Shown here in pieces: positions 23,187 through 49,699 of a stretch of DNA of 64,000 bases (within the stretch, counting starts at the first letter, position 1; the number at the start of each line of letters is the position of its first letter). The position numbers and the translations under genes were made by a program. The stretch is taken from the NCBI GenBank assembly GCA_035048495.1, contig CM068545.1, forward strand, positions 10,901,958-10,965,957, in the 5' to 3' direction. The notes beneath the pieces were generated by a model. The model searched no databases and had not been told where the DNA came from. It worked only from the letters and a program-made list of their open reading frames with translations. This stretch comes from Euptelea pleiosperma. Taxonomy: Eukaryota > Streptophyta > Magnoliopsida > Ranunculales > Eupteleaceae.

Positions 23187-26100
23187 CTATCTTCCTACAA
23201 TCATGGTAACTGTTACATCATTTATGGATATAATTTCCGGACTCTCTATACATAGATCCATATCTGTGGGATCTCTCCTCATAGTAAATGTAGGTCGTTT
23301 AGGGGCAGGAAGAGTAGCAGTTTCACTTCCCAACATTAAAACAACAGACGACATGGTAGGTCTATCTGCAGCAGAGTCCTGCACACACAACAATCCCACA
23401 TGAATGCATCTCAACACTTCACATGGGAAACATGAATCACTTATTGATGAATCTTTAAACTCCATTGCTTTCTCTTCAGTCCATAGCTGCCAAGCCTGAA
23501 AACATCCCAAAGTCATCCATTATAACAGTTTAAATCTCCTGTATAAATGTAACAAGATGAGGTTTTTCAATTTCACAGAAAGAAAAAAATATGTACACTT
23601 ACATAGCCAAGAAGATAAAACGTGTGTTCAGAATGATGGAAGTGTGTGTTCCTCTTGCCGCTCACTATCTCTAGGAGTATTACTCCAAAGCTATAGACAT
23701 CCGATTTTACAGAAAATAGTCCTCCCATTGCGTATTCAGGAGACATATAACCGCTACATTTCATCATGGAAGAAACTTATGAGAGAAGTGGTACCATCCA
23801 AATCCACATTGTCAACAAGGGGTAAAGAGATGGTAATATATATTTATGCACTAATTCATGTGAGTGAATGTGTGGTGTGTGTATACTTACTATGTCCCGA
23901 CTACTCTATTTGTATTTGCTTGATTTTGATTCCCTTCGAAGATCTTCGCCATGCCAAAGTCTGAAATTTTGGGGTTCATCTCTTGATCCAGTAAAATGTT
24001 ACTAGCTTTTAAATCTCGATGAATTATTCTTAACCTCGAATCTCGGTGAAGATAGAGAAGTCCTCGCGCGATTCCTTCAATGATGTTGAAACGTTTCTTC
24101 CAGTCTAGTAGCCCTTTTCTTACTGAATCTGCCCATGATGTTCATCAGACGATGCCAACAAACAAGAATTTTTGAATTATTCATCATAGTTAATTGTAAA
24201 GCTAGTGTCTGATGGGAAAAAAATGACAGTTATGTTCAATTTGAGCAATGACTTTTATATCTAAGAGTAACTGCAGCAAATGTAGATAGATGAAGAGGGC
24301 CAAACCGAAAATAAAGGCGTCTAAGCTTTTGTTAGGCATGTGTTCATAGACCAACATCTTTTCTTCCCCTTCAATGCAACAGCCCAAAAGCCTAACTAGA
24401 TTTCTATGCTGTAGTTTGGAAATTAGTATAATTTCAGTTTTGAACTCTTCTAAGCCTTGTCCAGAGCTCCTTGAAAGTCTCTTAACAGCTATTTCCTTTC
24501 CACAAGGTAGCATACCCTAGAATTAAAAGAGAAAATTAGTTTAGTATTTGTCTAACCACACCTTATTATTCAGTTTACTAGAACAATTAAATTGAATTTA
24601 CCTTGTAAACAGGACCAAAACCCCCTTGACCAAGCTTATTTGTATTGGAAAAGTTGCCTGTAGCAGCTGCTACACTGTTGAAACTAAACATCAGTAGTTC
24701 AGGCCCATTTCCTTGGTTCCCACCTCCTCCAATGTCATCTGGTCCCGAGAAGTCTGCCCAAAACTCTCTACTCTTGCTCAAATCAAAGATTGATGATTCT
24801 TTGTTTATCTTTCTCCACAAATCTGAGAGTAGAGTGGGAACAAAACTCATATATGCCGATAAGAACAGTAGCGCACATTATATGAGACGAATTGTAATAT
24901 TTACCTTTTAGTTTTGCTTTCGACCTCCACAGTAAGTAGGCAAATGTGCTTAAGAAGATTGTCCCTGATACAAAAAATATTATTATGATTTTTGATATCT
25001 TGCTTTCCCCACCTGCATATGGAAAGAACTTGTTAATTTTGAGTAATTACTGAAAGTTACCAATGAAACAAGAATAGAGGAAAGAGAAGAAAAGAAACCC
25101 CAAATAAACCAGAGTTTTGGAATTTTGGATCTTATCTTAGAAAAATACAGAAGCAATAAATAATCCTAAATAGATAAGGGAAAAAGAGTCAAGAATAAAA
25201 CAAATCACCAAGGCAGATCCATGCAACATCATGGATATTATAAACTGAAAACTTAAGGGTCTTCACTCTGTAAACTCATTTAAACTCAAAAACAGGACTA
25301 GTGACGACTAAGACAAAAAGTAACAAAGCAAGAAAAAGAAACGGATTCTACTTAAAACCACTGCAAAGAACTTTACCTAGTTCCAAATGAGAGAGACGGA
25401 TATACAGTTCGTTACCGCCTTTTGAAAACTGCTGAATATCAACCAAATCCGGATCCCATGTCATACACCCGATTCCACCGACATACGCATAGGCGCTACA
25501 AGAACAGTTCTTCAAACACTTTTCTTCACACTCTCCCCTGTTCTTAGCATCCAACCAAACAGAGTAATCTGGCAATTTCATCCCGTCCAACTTATAAAAT
25601 CCATCTCTTTTCACCTCCTCAAGACTACTACTATTTCTCTCACATTGTAGTAGTGTTCTTCTCACACACCCACCTGACCAATTTCCGCTACTCCATTCTT
25701 CGTTCGACTTGGGTTCAAATCCTTGGAGACAACTACAAATGGGTGAATTCAACAGACTGCAGCTAGCAAAATTTCCACACTTGTTGTAGAGCTCGCATTC
25801 GTTAGTGGGTTGCGACCAAACGAGGACCCAAGAATTTGTTCCTTCCTCCCAGCGTAACCACTGGACAATTCCATCCCATTTTATCCGAATCCTCAAGATA
25901 TCAGAGGTGTTTAACTTATCATACGTGAAGACCATTTTTCCTACTTGGTTGTCGTTGTTAAGCTTAAAGCCATAGAGATATTGAGACCTCATAGTGGGCA
26001 CACCAGTAAATGTTTGCCCGTCCCATTGCCCGCTTCTCCAATGGCTTTTCTTTTGCTCCCATACCATGATCTCAGGCAACCCGTGAGGATCAACTCCCAT

Positions 26101-26706
26101 AGAAAAGTTCCCCATTGAAGGATCACTGGCAGTTTTCCATGAAGTATAAATATTTTCCTTGCCAGTTCTGAGATTCCAGCCCACTTTCATTCCAGGTAGG
26201 ATACTTCCAGGTAGGAAAGTATCCGTCGGTTCGTCGAAACTTTCCCACAAGGTCCCCGTGGAGTGACCCATATCTTCAGTAGTACTAAGAATTAGATTTC
26301 CGTTATCATGGAGAATTGCACTTGAATTACTCAATGTAACCGAAGCATTCGTCGACCAGACAGATTTTCCACTTCCATCTAAGATTGTCAGATTTCCATG
26401 GTCTCCGATGGTGATAACTCCAGAGTAGTCCGCAATTGGACTCTCTCTGTTTGCTACCCATACGACTGTTTGTTCCAAAGAATCCGAACTCTTGTTATAC
26501 CATATTCCGACGTAACGATTTGTCGAACCTCCCGGGCTAAAGAACCCCAACACAAAGTTTTTGCTTTGAGAGATTATGGTTTGGCCATCTTTGATTAACT
26601 GGCCTTGTGTTATTGTGCTAGTTGCATGAGAAAATATAGACAAATAGGCAGAGAAGAGGAACAGATAAGAAAGAAAAACAGTTGGGTTTCCGCAGCTAAT
26701 GCCCAT
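23187..26706 (-). CDS. G-type lectin S-receptor-like Ser/Thr protein kinase (gene 2 of 4 intact)
   Basis: Seven exons: 25377-26706, 24905-25012, 24602-24822, 24306-24516, 23891-24128, 23603-23753 and 23187-23495. They join in frame to about 855 residues. The start ATG at 26706 opens a signal peptide ([16 protein letters not shown]...). B-lectin, S-locus glycoprotein, EGF-like and PAN domains follow, then a transmembrane helix in exon 2 and an RD kinase with Lys about 565, HRD Asp about 662 and DFG Asp about 680. It is the closest relative of gene 1, matching in exon lengths 211, 238, 151 and 309 and in the juxtamembrane SKSREFW segment. Exon 3 must use the TCTCAG acceptor, since the AG seen 33 nt upstream in gene 1 is GG here. 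Membrane receptor by family; ligand unknown. Confidence 0.88.
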
Positions 26707-29700
26707 CTCACAAACTTTGGGTCTCTAAGCGAGCAGTACTGACTCTACTCCATTAAAGAAGCAGTGATTAGAGCCTGTTTCTTCCAAGGAGGGTCGTTGG
26801 TGTTCCATTATTATTCGTTTTGAGACTTTCAGGTGAAAACAGAAAAGTTTGAATGTACAAGTATGAAACAATTTTTTTTTTTGTTTTGATAAGGTTAAAG
26901 TATGAAACATCTCCGAAATTACTATTTAGTTGACAAGCAAGAATTATAAATATTGTCACAGGCCCCAAGTGTGTTTTGATAGTTTGGGTTTTAGGGCAAA
27001 CTTTTATGTGTAGAGGACTTTGGATGCAGTGGATATGCTGAGGGCAATTGTAAACCTACATTGCACATCTTTTTGGGTTTACTGATCGCATGGATGTTTA
27101 GATTACCCGTTGAGGGATTTACATACCACACATCAGCCTCATTGGTTATCTGTAATCATAGATTTTAGGACTTTTTTAAGGATTTATTCTAGCCGTTGGA
27201 TTCAAGCATTTTATAGGTACAAAATCCAATTGCTAAAAATCTTAAATCAAGCCGATTTTTAGTATGTATATCAAGGAAAGGGTGGGCTCAACATCCATGT
27301 GGTCAGTAGGCCCAGAAAAGAAGGTATGTACTATGTAGGGCCACAAGAGTGCTGTACACCGGGGAGACCTCTGTATTTAGAATTTTTCCCGGTTTTAGTC
27401 ATTTAAATGTTTAATGTCCCCGGGGCCAGCGAATGTTTTCTCGAACATTTGGGTCATTTAGACCGCGTTGATGGGGACGTCTGTTGGTGGAAACTATTTT
27501 ACCAGATCCATGAACTAAACGTTGTCTAGTCCTGTGGTTGAAATTGGAAAATAACACATCACTACTACGTCATTGCGCCAAGGTCAAATGTGTTTCCTAA
27601 CTGGGTAAGTGATCAGGGGATTCTTTCACATAACACAACCATGCATCCTATGTCCGATCGAACGTGTGAAAAACGTTTGCTGGTTGATCATGTTCTCGAG
27701 AAAACTGCTAACACCTTTATTGTCTTTTTCTATGTGAGCTAAACGTGGTTTTTATTTTTTAGTTATCGGGTATTGAATCCCTAACCACTTTAGTGTACTA
27801 ACTGAATTAGTATAGCTGCTAAATTATAAGGTTTTAAGAAAACCTTTCTATTTGCAAATGGGAGTAGTGTCACGTTACCTAGGAAAAGAATTGGAGGGAG
27901 GGTTATAAGGGACGGGCTCTGCAGACCCCCTTTTTTTCTGTCCCTTCTTGGTGTTCGCATGCTCGACCGTGGATTTCACGACTCCAATGGTGGTTGTCAG
28001 AGTTGAGTTGGGCATCACTTTACCTTTATTGTAAAGGTCCACTTTTTCACTTTTTTTCCAGAGAGCCTAAGCCTATAAGTAAACCCTTTAATACGAGTTG
28101 TAACTTATAAAATTATACACTTGATCCGGTGTAACAAGCTGATGTAGAATATGTAGTAGAGGAGTTTATGGAGTGTTTGGACCGTCACAAGTCCAAACGA
28201 TGTTAAAAATGGCGTAACGGATATTAAATCTAAAGATACACTAAAAAGGACGTAATAGGCAGTAACGTAATTATTTTTAGTATCGGAATTATGTAGGGTT
28301 GGACTTCTTTGAAGGGAAACGACGAGATCTTCGATAGTCATCAGCTTTGCTAGTGATGTAAGCCTAATTTTGATCAAATTTCATCGTTTAGTAGGTCAAA
28401 ATGACAACTTGACTATTTTTGAATAATTTCATTTTAGTAATAACTTGAGTTGTGGAAATCAAAATCAGTACTTTCTATCGATTCTGACGTGTTTCTAAGA
28501 TCTATGATTATCTATTTTGAGTCTTAGTAGGAATTTCTATTTTTTTGTATTTTTTTCATATATTAGCAGTTTTAGACTTTTAGTAGGTTTCTAATTTTCG
28601 TTGGTGATTTAACCTATTGAAAATAGGTTGTAGTTGAAAGAAGGGATCAATGAAGTTTATGGTTTAAGTCTTTTAGTACACTTTTCCTTATAGATTCAAG
28701 GTTTCTTTTCGGTTGAAAACGTTCTTCTTCCCAATTCGTTTTTGTGATTAACTTCACGCTTCCACCATGTCACAAGCACACGCACAACGCGTGTCATTAT
28801 TGTCTACTACAGAGTCTAGTCATTAGAACCATCTTAGGGACCTCCCCCCTACGCACTCAAACCGCAAAGGGCGGATTCGCCCTCAATTCACGCTCTGTAT
28901 AATAATATAGTTCACGCTTTAGCCTCAATCCACGCTCTTCCAGAAAACCTTTCGAGCTCATTCAGAAAACCTTTCGCTTTCAACAAACCCAAATCACCAT
29001 CACCATTTCAGTTTTTGAGGAACAAAAAAACACGGAATCCTCTCTTTCCATCTCTCCCTCTCGGTCTCAAAACCTAACCCTAGTTCTCTTCTTTTCTGAT
29101 TTGCATTGGAGATTTAATGGAGAATCACCAAAGAAGGATTTCAAGATGGAAACTGAGTCTTTAGAGGTGGAAAATGTTTACTAGTTTTCTGACCATTTCA
29201 TCTTTCTTCGACGAACGTTTTTACTTCTCGACCTCACTCTTCAACTTGTGAGATTTTGTCATCGCGGTTCTTGAGCCTGGCTTGAGAACCAGGTTCTCCG
29301 TGTAAGAACAACCATTCAATCCAAGATCTAGAACCTTGGTTCTTGATCAAACCGTTACAATCCAAGAACAATAATAAATGACATACCTTTATAGTCGTCC
29401 GATTAATGTGGGAGTTAGATCCAATGGCCGAGATTGATTTCCAAGCTTGATGAACCTTGGACAAGGGAACTTCTTCTCTCTTCTTCCTTTGCCAACAATC
29501 AATGGGACTGGGAAAATGGCTTGGTGAAGAGAGGGACGTCCCCTCGTATGGTGTATATATACAACTTTGATTTCCCTCATTAGAAACCTTCCCATCATGG
29601 CAACTAATGCAAGAGGGGAATACACTTTCCTTTTCTTAAGATCACACTTTGTATTCTTGGACAACATTAGTTCTCTCAAGATCACACTTGGTATTCGTGA

Positions 29701-29742
29701 GAACTAGTTTTCTATTTCCTCTCAATCTCTTAGTTGGCAACT
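26707..29742. other. 3-kb intergenic region
   Basis: At 27055-27330 there is a family A foldback copy (gatcgcatggatgtttaga facing atccatgtggtcagtaggccc). At about 27630-27720 a stretch resembles the 3' end and flank of gene 3 (31245-31350), possibly a relic of another copy. At 28900-29100 there is a C-rich, promoter-like stretch with a telo-box-like cctaaccctag. ORFs at 28105-28377 and 29389-29685 (minus) have no recognised domain. Confidence 0.45.
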
Positions 29743-30234
29743 ATGGAATCAGTTTTTCTTAAAACATGTGTGAGTGTGCCACACAAGGAAACTCTTACAC
29801 TCCGATGTGCTCCAGCTGAAATCGACAGTGTAATTAACAAGTTGTTTCAGCAATTGTTGCCAGAAAGAGAGGAAGATCCTCCTCAGGGTAAGCAGGTGCA
29901 CCTTGGGATGGGAATATCATCCAAGGCGATGAAGGTGTTGTGCGGTCTCATGAACGATATGTTCAATAGATTGGCTGACGAGGCAGCACGGTTGTGTAAG
30001 TACACGAGGAGGATGACGTTGTCGTTGAGGGAGATCCAAAGTACAGTCTTGGTGGTCTTGCCGGGGGAGGTGGGTAAGCACGCCATTGTAGAAGGCACAA
30101 AAGCGATCACACCGTCACAACCTATATGTCCAACGACACATGAAGAACTGTGGTCCTGTCTTTGTAGTTTGGATATACTGTTGATTTTCAATGAACTCAT
30201 CACTCCTTTTTATGTTTTGACCCGCCTTAACTGA
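29743..30234 (+). CDS. divergent histone H2B-like protein, intronless
   Basis: ATG at 29743, TGA at 30232-30234, 163 residues. Residues 50-122 match the H2B core: KQVH, GISSKAM, a helix NDMFNRLADEAARL, then TLSLREIQSTVLVVLPGEVGKHAIVEGTKA. The first 49 residues do not resemble an H2B tail: they have no Lys-rich stretch, and the alpha-1 part before KQVH is missing. The last 40 residues replace the usual short TKYTSS end, so the Lys normally ubiquitinated there is absent. No intron is needed. It may be a retrocopy fused to foreign sequence, or a lineage-specific H2B variant. The H2B core keeps its frame over 70 residues despite many substitutions, which hints at constraint but does not prove it. 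Function unproven. Confidence 0.6.
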   Translation: MESVFLKTCVSVPHKETLTLRCAPAEIDSVINKLFQQLLPEREEDPPQGKQVHLGMGISSKAMKVLCGLMNDMFNRLADEAARLCKYTRRMTLSLREIQSTVLVVLPGEVGKHAIVEGTKAITPSQPICPTTHEELWSCLCSLDILLIFNELITPFYVLTRLN

Positions 30235-31339
30235 GTTACTGATCTCTTTAAAAAAGGCTTACCTATAAAAAAAAAGCAAAGACTTTCAGTAACTTTCTAG
30301 CATGTTTTATTGCTAGCTCTTTGGTTTTGTTGGTGGTTTTCTCTTGTATATTCAAGGCCTTTGTTGATATGGGACTCTCGTGAATGGAGCACTTGTTAGT
30401 GGCCGGGGTTGTATTTTGCTTGTTAAAATAAGTCAATGCACACACGCGCAAGCGCGCTTTGAGACGCGATCTAGAGATTAAGAACTTTTCGAAATGGGCG
30501 ATCTCGCACCTGCACCCCCTCCACGCTCTGGTGACTTAAGTACAGACTCTTTTCAGATCTCTTAGGCCGACAAACATACTTATTTCATATCAACCAAGTC
30601 TATGCAATAAACTTTTTTATAAATTTTATCTACAAGATGTTCATACTAAACAATTGACTATATTGGATGTTATTTTCAAACAAGTTGAGAACTTCATTAA
30701 GCACTTGATTATTTCTTAACACATAGTCATTAAGCTATCAGACCTTAAGCACAAATTAATTTATAATTAATTGTTCTCAACTTGCATGCAACTCGTTCAA
30801 ATAACATCTTAAGAGCTCGGAAAGGACAGGATGTCAATGTGCGATAAGGATCAGTCCCTATTTATCCAGAGTTCAGATTAGCAGAGAAGATTGCTTTCCT
30901 CAAAATAAAATGATTTGTTAATTTTACTTTCAAGTAAAATGATTTACTTAATTTGATAATTAGTTTCTATGCACTCAATAAGGAGGTTAACTACCTCGTC
31001 TCCGTCGTGTAGTGCAAGAACGGCAGTAGATTGGATCAAATCAAGGCTTAGTTGAATCCCGGGGATAATGCTACCTTAATCCCTTACACAATTAAATGGG
31101 CTTCAATTATCTTCGAGAAGCATAAATATAATGCACCTCTTAGCTTGATTCAAATTCAAATTAATCAATTAATTTATTTTAGAACTATTTAAGTGTGCAA
31201 GGAAATTTACTAATTTCCATCAGAATTTTATGAGATACATATCATGTTTTCCACATGACACAGCCATGCATTCTATGTATAATCAAACATGTGAAGAGCA
31301 TTTGATGGATGATAAAGATGTTCGAGAAGGCAAAAACCT
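30235..31339. other. intergenic, nothing recognised
   Basis: AT-rich sequence with no coding signal I trust. The final 100 bases (31245-31339) are the 3' flank of gene 3 and have a diverged match near 27630. Confidence 0.5.
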
Positions 31340-35397
<4,058 letters not shown>

Positions 35398-37132
35398 TGC
35401 TCCTAAAGAAACTATCGGAGCATGGGTACGTAATTTTATTAGGGTGGCAAGAATCCAAGATTGGGTTTCCATGTTGAGGAGTTGATAAATATTCTAAGGG
35501 CGGCAGTTTGTCCTAGATTATTGGCGTAAGTAGGTGGGCTCTTTTGATCAGAAGTGGCTGTCGTTTCCTCACGTTTGGCTATTTCCTTTAAGTTCAGCCG
35601 TCCCTGGCGACGATTCATAGTTGTTGGAGGGTCGATCAAGGATTCAAAGCAGCTCTATCAAGGATATTGGCCTCAACCCTCTATGGAAACATAAAAACGC
35701 CAAAAGCAATAAACCTTGCCTCCCTCAATCAACCCTCTTAGGTTGAGGATTCCTTCAACCCTGACCTTCTTCCGACAGGAGGAAGAGATGGGAAATTTTT
35801 TTTTTTTGTCCCTCCTACCGAGTTCCACCTTTCCACTTCCAAAACGGCCTTGCTCCATCTTCCAGGCCAACCAATGAATGTTTAGGTCACCTCTTGTTGG
35901 ACCTACACATAAAATGCCATCGATATAAGTACCAATTTTTTATTTTTTTTTCGCTTGAATCCATCTGCTGGAAATCACTAATGTGGTCAATAATGCTCAA
36001 ACTCCAATCCAATGCCTAGAAATCACTAAGAGTGTTCCACGTGGCTTGCATGCTTTCATTGGCCTCCATGACAACACATTGTCATCAATTTGGCGAATTT
36101 TGGATACCCCGTCAATTTCTCTTATTTCCCCCCACTTAAACTATAATTAAAATGACTTCTATATCCCTTGTGTTATCTCTTATCTTCCTCCTCACAAGAT
36201 ATATAAAATACTAACTTTACCCCTTTTGTTTCTCTAATTAACTTCTTTCTATTACTACTCATCCTCTCTAAAATTTAAAATTGTTAGAGCACGGGAAAAA
36301 ATAAGTCTATTGAAAAAGCAAAAGGAGAATACCTAAAAGATTCTAGGATTGTATTCTACATCTACTAACTCTCATTGGGAACTTTTGAGTAAAACAATAA
36401 ATGAATGTATGTATTTGAATTCAATTTTTTTTAATCGACAAAATCATTCTAACTTCATTTTCGAAACCATTCTAACAAGAATTTCTAGTAATCTCGCCGG
36501 AACGATAAATTATTTTTTTCTCGTGTAATCTTGGTCATGGTCTTTGAATTGATTGTTCAGACTGCTAAGTCCGGACAATCATTCACTGTTCGAGATCAAC
36601 AACGAGAGGTGCCTCCACTCTCCGACGACCAACAACGACGGAGAAAGAGGGCAACCGGCTACGTTGGAGAGAAAATGGGGTTGGCGGTGTGGTGAGGGTG
36701 GATGGAGAGAGGAAGATCGACGTAAGGCGATATCACCGAAATTGCAAAACTCTTCCAAATTACCCTTTCATGTTTATCATTTTGGGGGGTGAGGTATGAT
36801 AAGAGATTTCGATGGGCCCACGGGCCAATTAGAAAATTTCAAAAATTGTGGAGAGGAAATAAGAGAAAGGGGGAGAAAAGAAAAATTGACGGGATATCGA
36901 AAATTCCCCTCAAAGATTTACTCCTTTGTTTTGGACCAAATACCTCGAACGGCAAACAGCCACGTCAGTTGGGATGCAGGGGAATAGGTCTCAAACCAAT
37001 GCTAACAAAAAAAAGTTAGATGTGTACAACTTCATAGTTCAAATTTAAAATTAAGCCGGTAAATCTAATCTCAGTATGATGACCACCATATATTAGCAGT
37101 TTAGTTCGATGGGTCCCACCATTTAGAATTGG
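35398..37132. other. 5' flank of gene 3 and intergenic
   Basis: No gene recognised. ORFs at 36553-37019 on the plus strand are Arg- and Lys-rich and overlap in several frames, with no known motif. I see no convincing TATA box. Confidence 0.5.
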
Positions 37133-37362
37133 GGTCATGCTACCCTAGGTTAACTGCAAAAGTTGTGCATTTGAAGCCATTAACCATTGGATTGAAGAGA
37201 TCCATGGTCCACGAGCCAGCAACCTTATTAACAGGCGAAAGGAACGCCTATTAAACCCATTTCAGTTGTTGTCTTGTGGACCGTGGATCTCTTGAATCCA
37301 ACGGTCAATGACCTCTAACACACAACTTTTTCTACATTTAACCGTGATGTAGCATGATTCAT
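37133..37362. repeat. foldback MITE, family C
   Basis: Left arm ctaccctaggttaactgcaa and right arm ending atttaaccgtgatgtagcat are inverted, with inner arms ccattggattgaagagatcc and ggatctcttgaatccaacgg. Related copies: 38088-38316, 44049-44237, and a half copy at 19432. Confidence 0.7.
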
Positions 37363-37398
37363 TAAAATATAACATAACCCTTAGTGGATGATTAAAAA

Positions 37399-37824
37399 CA
37401 TGGTTTTAAAAACGGCCGTTTAAATGGTAACGCCTCAAGCCCGTTTCCATTAAAACCGTTTAAACACGTTTTATCATTTTTGAATAAAACGGCCTTTTTC
37501 TTTTTTCTTTTTTTTAAATGCCCTTAAAATCGTTTAAACAGCTGTTTAATTCTGAAAAATTTTGTTAAAAAACCGCCGTTAAATCATTTAATTTCCATTA
37601 AATTCTGTTTTTTTTTTTTTTTTTCTAATTTCAAATTTGAATTTCAGCGCCATTTTTTCCGTTTTTTCTGTTAAAACCCGTTAAAATCCATTTAATTCCG
37701 TTAAATTCCATTTTCCATTTTTTCCCATTTTTTGCCCCTAGCCGTTTCAATTCGTTTTAACGGCCGTTTAAACAGTAACGCCCCCAGTTTGTTTTACCGT
37801 TAAAACGGCCTCCTTTAAACCTTG
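37399..37824 (-). mobile_element. hAT-like MITE, AACGG-palindrome family
   Basis: It is the reverse complement of the copy at 19745-20159: it starts catggttttaaaaacggcc and ends cctcctttaaaccttg. Flanks attaaaaa and attaaatc match at 6 of 8 bases, consistent with an aged 8-bp duplication. Confidence 0.75.
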
Positions 37825-37908
37825 ATTAAATCCATTCTAAAAACTTTTTTATGCAAATAGATATTACCGTATGCAATCCTTAAGACGTACGATACATTTA
37901 CCCAAGCT

Positions 37909-37990
37909 TTAAAAGGGGCCGTTATAACGGACTGAGGGAGTTACCGTTTATTCCGTTGTAACGAATTGTAAATATAACGAAACGAAACTA
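37909..37990 (+). repeat. fragment of the AACGG MITE family
   Basis: Only the left end survives: aagctttaaaaggggccgtt, ataacggactgagggagtta, then a run of degenerate aacga. Confidence 0.65.
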
Positions 37991-38087
37991 GGTGACGTGA
38001 AGTCCCAAACATCTCATAACTTATTATGCAAATATATAACAATGTCATAGAGATTTGGTCAGCATCATTAATTAAAAACAAAGAGTC

Positions 38088-38316
38088 GTGTTACCCATGG
38101 TTAACCGCAAAAAAATGTAGTGTCGTTGAGGTCATTGACCGTTGGATTCAACGAATCAATGGTCTACAAGGGAACAATTTTATTAAGATGTAAAATGACT
38201 ATTTTACCCTTCGCAATTGCTGTCTCATGGACTCTGGATCTTTTGAATCTAATGGCCAATGGCTGAAGCCTCACGACTTTTTTTTGTGGTTAACCATAGG
38301 ATAGCATTATTCAAAC
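38088..38316. repeat. foldback MITE, family C
   Basis: Terminal arms gtgttacccatggttaacc and ggttaaccataggatagca are inverted. The inner arms carry gttggattcaacgaatcaa and its diverged complement. Confidence 0.7.
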
Positions 38317-38616
38317 CGAAAAGAGTCAATATTGTAGGCCTTAACTCGTCTACGTGTTGGTCCAGGAGAATGTGTCATTTAATAAGTCAAAAGGCATAAG
38401 TAACTATATCCGAATGCAATTATTTTGGTACGCTCAAACAACAGAAAAACATTTTGGCGTTTACAACGAGGTCAACGTTAATTGTCTCATGTGAAATGTA
38501 ATGAAAATGTCAAAAGTTCGGCAAAACCTACTGAGGGCGAGGAAAACACAATCAAGTTCACAATGCTCGGTTCAGGTATGAGGATTTTATGCGCAAATTT
38601 CTCTTTTGCCCACAGA

Positions 38617-38912
38617 ACCATGGATGTGTGGTTCACCTTTTTTTAGTGTGGAGCAGTAGACCAAAAATCAGCTTAATTGGTGATGTATAGCCATTGGATT
38701 TTAATTTGTAATTTTTTGTTCACCCTTAATGGTTATACACACCAAAATCAGCTTGATTATTATTTTTAGCCGTTGGATTAGAGTACCCAAGAAACTATTC
38801 AAATCCACTGGATAAAAATTATCCCATGAAAATTATCAAATTTAATGGCTAGAAATCACCACTTAAGCTGATTTTTGGTGTACATATAGGATCACTGGCA
38901 GGATGGTCAAAT
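38617..38912. repeat. foldback MITE, family A-like
   Basis: Two arms (accaaaaatcagcttaattgg; accacttaagctgatttttgg) face each other with a second nested pair in the middle. Its right border coincides with the left border of the segment shared with 61641-62064. Confidence 0.55.
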
Positions 38913-39221
38913 GGCTGGGCCTGTGTGATGGGCTTCAGGGAGGGGCCTATTGGCCTTACCTGGTAAGCCGCAATTTTTAGGACTGACTTTGCCCAAGATA
39001 TACAATGCCGGGATGGGCCTTGGCTGACCATGATCCCATCTTCTGACTTCCTGTTGTTATAGAATTACTGTGTCCAATTCCAATATACAAGTTCAAATTA
39101 AAAAATTTCTCATGTTCCACATTCAACAGAGATTTATTTCACATTGGCTACACTCCTGGCAACACGGAATGTTTGAAATCCTGAAAATTAGGTACATATG
39201 AAAGTTCATGCCAATAGTAAG
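38913..39221. repeat. 3' flank of gene 4, duplicated at 61641-62064
   Basis: The stretch beginning tggctgggcctgtgtgatgg is closely matched at 61641 onward, including gataagttatcggccttcaa-like sequence just after the stop codons. No gene is seen in it. Confidence 0.75.
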
Positions 39222-48892
<9,671 letters not shown>

Positions 48893-49699
48893 GCTCCTGA
48901 AAAGCTGCTGCTAGTGAGAATAGAGGAGGAGATGGGAGCAGGAAACTGTTCTGATACAGTGTCTCATCTTTGGGCGCCTTTGGTGTTTTGCAGCCACGAG
49001 GCTAAGGTTTGAGACTTGACTCGGTCACACCGGTGTTGATGGCGTTATACCGTGGGAACTAGTGTGATTACCCCGCGCTAAAGCACGGGTGGAGAAAAAA
49101 TATATTTCTACTTATAATTTTTATTAATATTTTATTGTTAAATATATTTCTTATATACTATTTGGTAAAAATAATAACATAAATAGTAATATTAAAAAAA
49201 TTATAAGCATGGTTCAAATATATATTTCTTATATACTTTTTGGTAGAATAATAAAATAAATAGTAACATTAAAAAAATTATAAAAATAGTTTAAGTTGGA
49301 CCATTGTAACGGAAACATAATGTTATGGCTATGACTATTGTGTGAGGTCTCATCATAATAAAAAAATATATCATATTTTTAATTTTAATTTTTTTCATTA
49401 AAACGTTAAATAAAATGAAAAGTATAAAACAAATATTTTCAAAATAATTGTTAAGTATTGAACAATTTTCTTTTATTAAAATATAATAATAAACCAAAAT
49501 ACATTATCACCACATGCACATAGGACAAAATTGTTGTATTAATCGACTAACTCACGAGAATAAGATCACTCATTATGTATTGACTATATTGCCCCTGATG
49601 ATAATGTTGATGGAAGCTAGATATTAGGGGCATTTGGTGTAGTTTTGGAAAAGATATTGGTTGTTTAGAATATGAAGAATTCCTTGACTCACGAGAAAA
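48893..49699. other. 5' flank of gene 4, AT-rich
   Basis: After about 180 bases of normal composition the sequence is very AT-rich (49080-49500), with a direct repeat of atatatttcttatatact at about 49130 and 49225. No gene is recognised. Confidence 0.5.

Noticed and set aside
24855..24858. Loss of the exon 3 splice acceptor in receptor kinase gene 2 (GG where gene 1 has AG)
   Set aside because: The next TCTCAG acceptor, 33 nt downstream, is present in both genes, is in frame, and gives an 85-nt intron rather than 49-52 nt. The upstream AG in gene 1 is probably not the acceptor, so gene 2 is not broken here.
29060..29095. Promoter of a ribosomal or histone gene (telo-box-like cctaaccctag)
   Set aside because: It lies about 650 bp upstream of the H2B-like ORF with no TATA box or clear start. 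One short motif is not enough.
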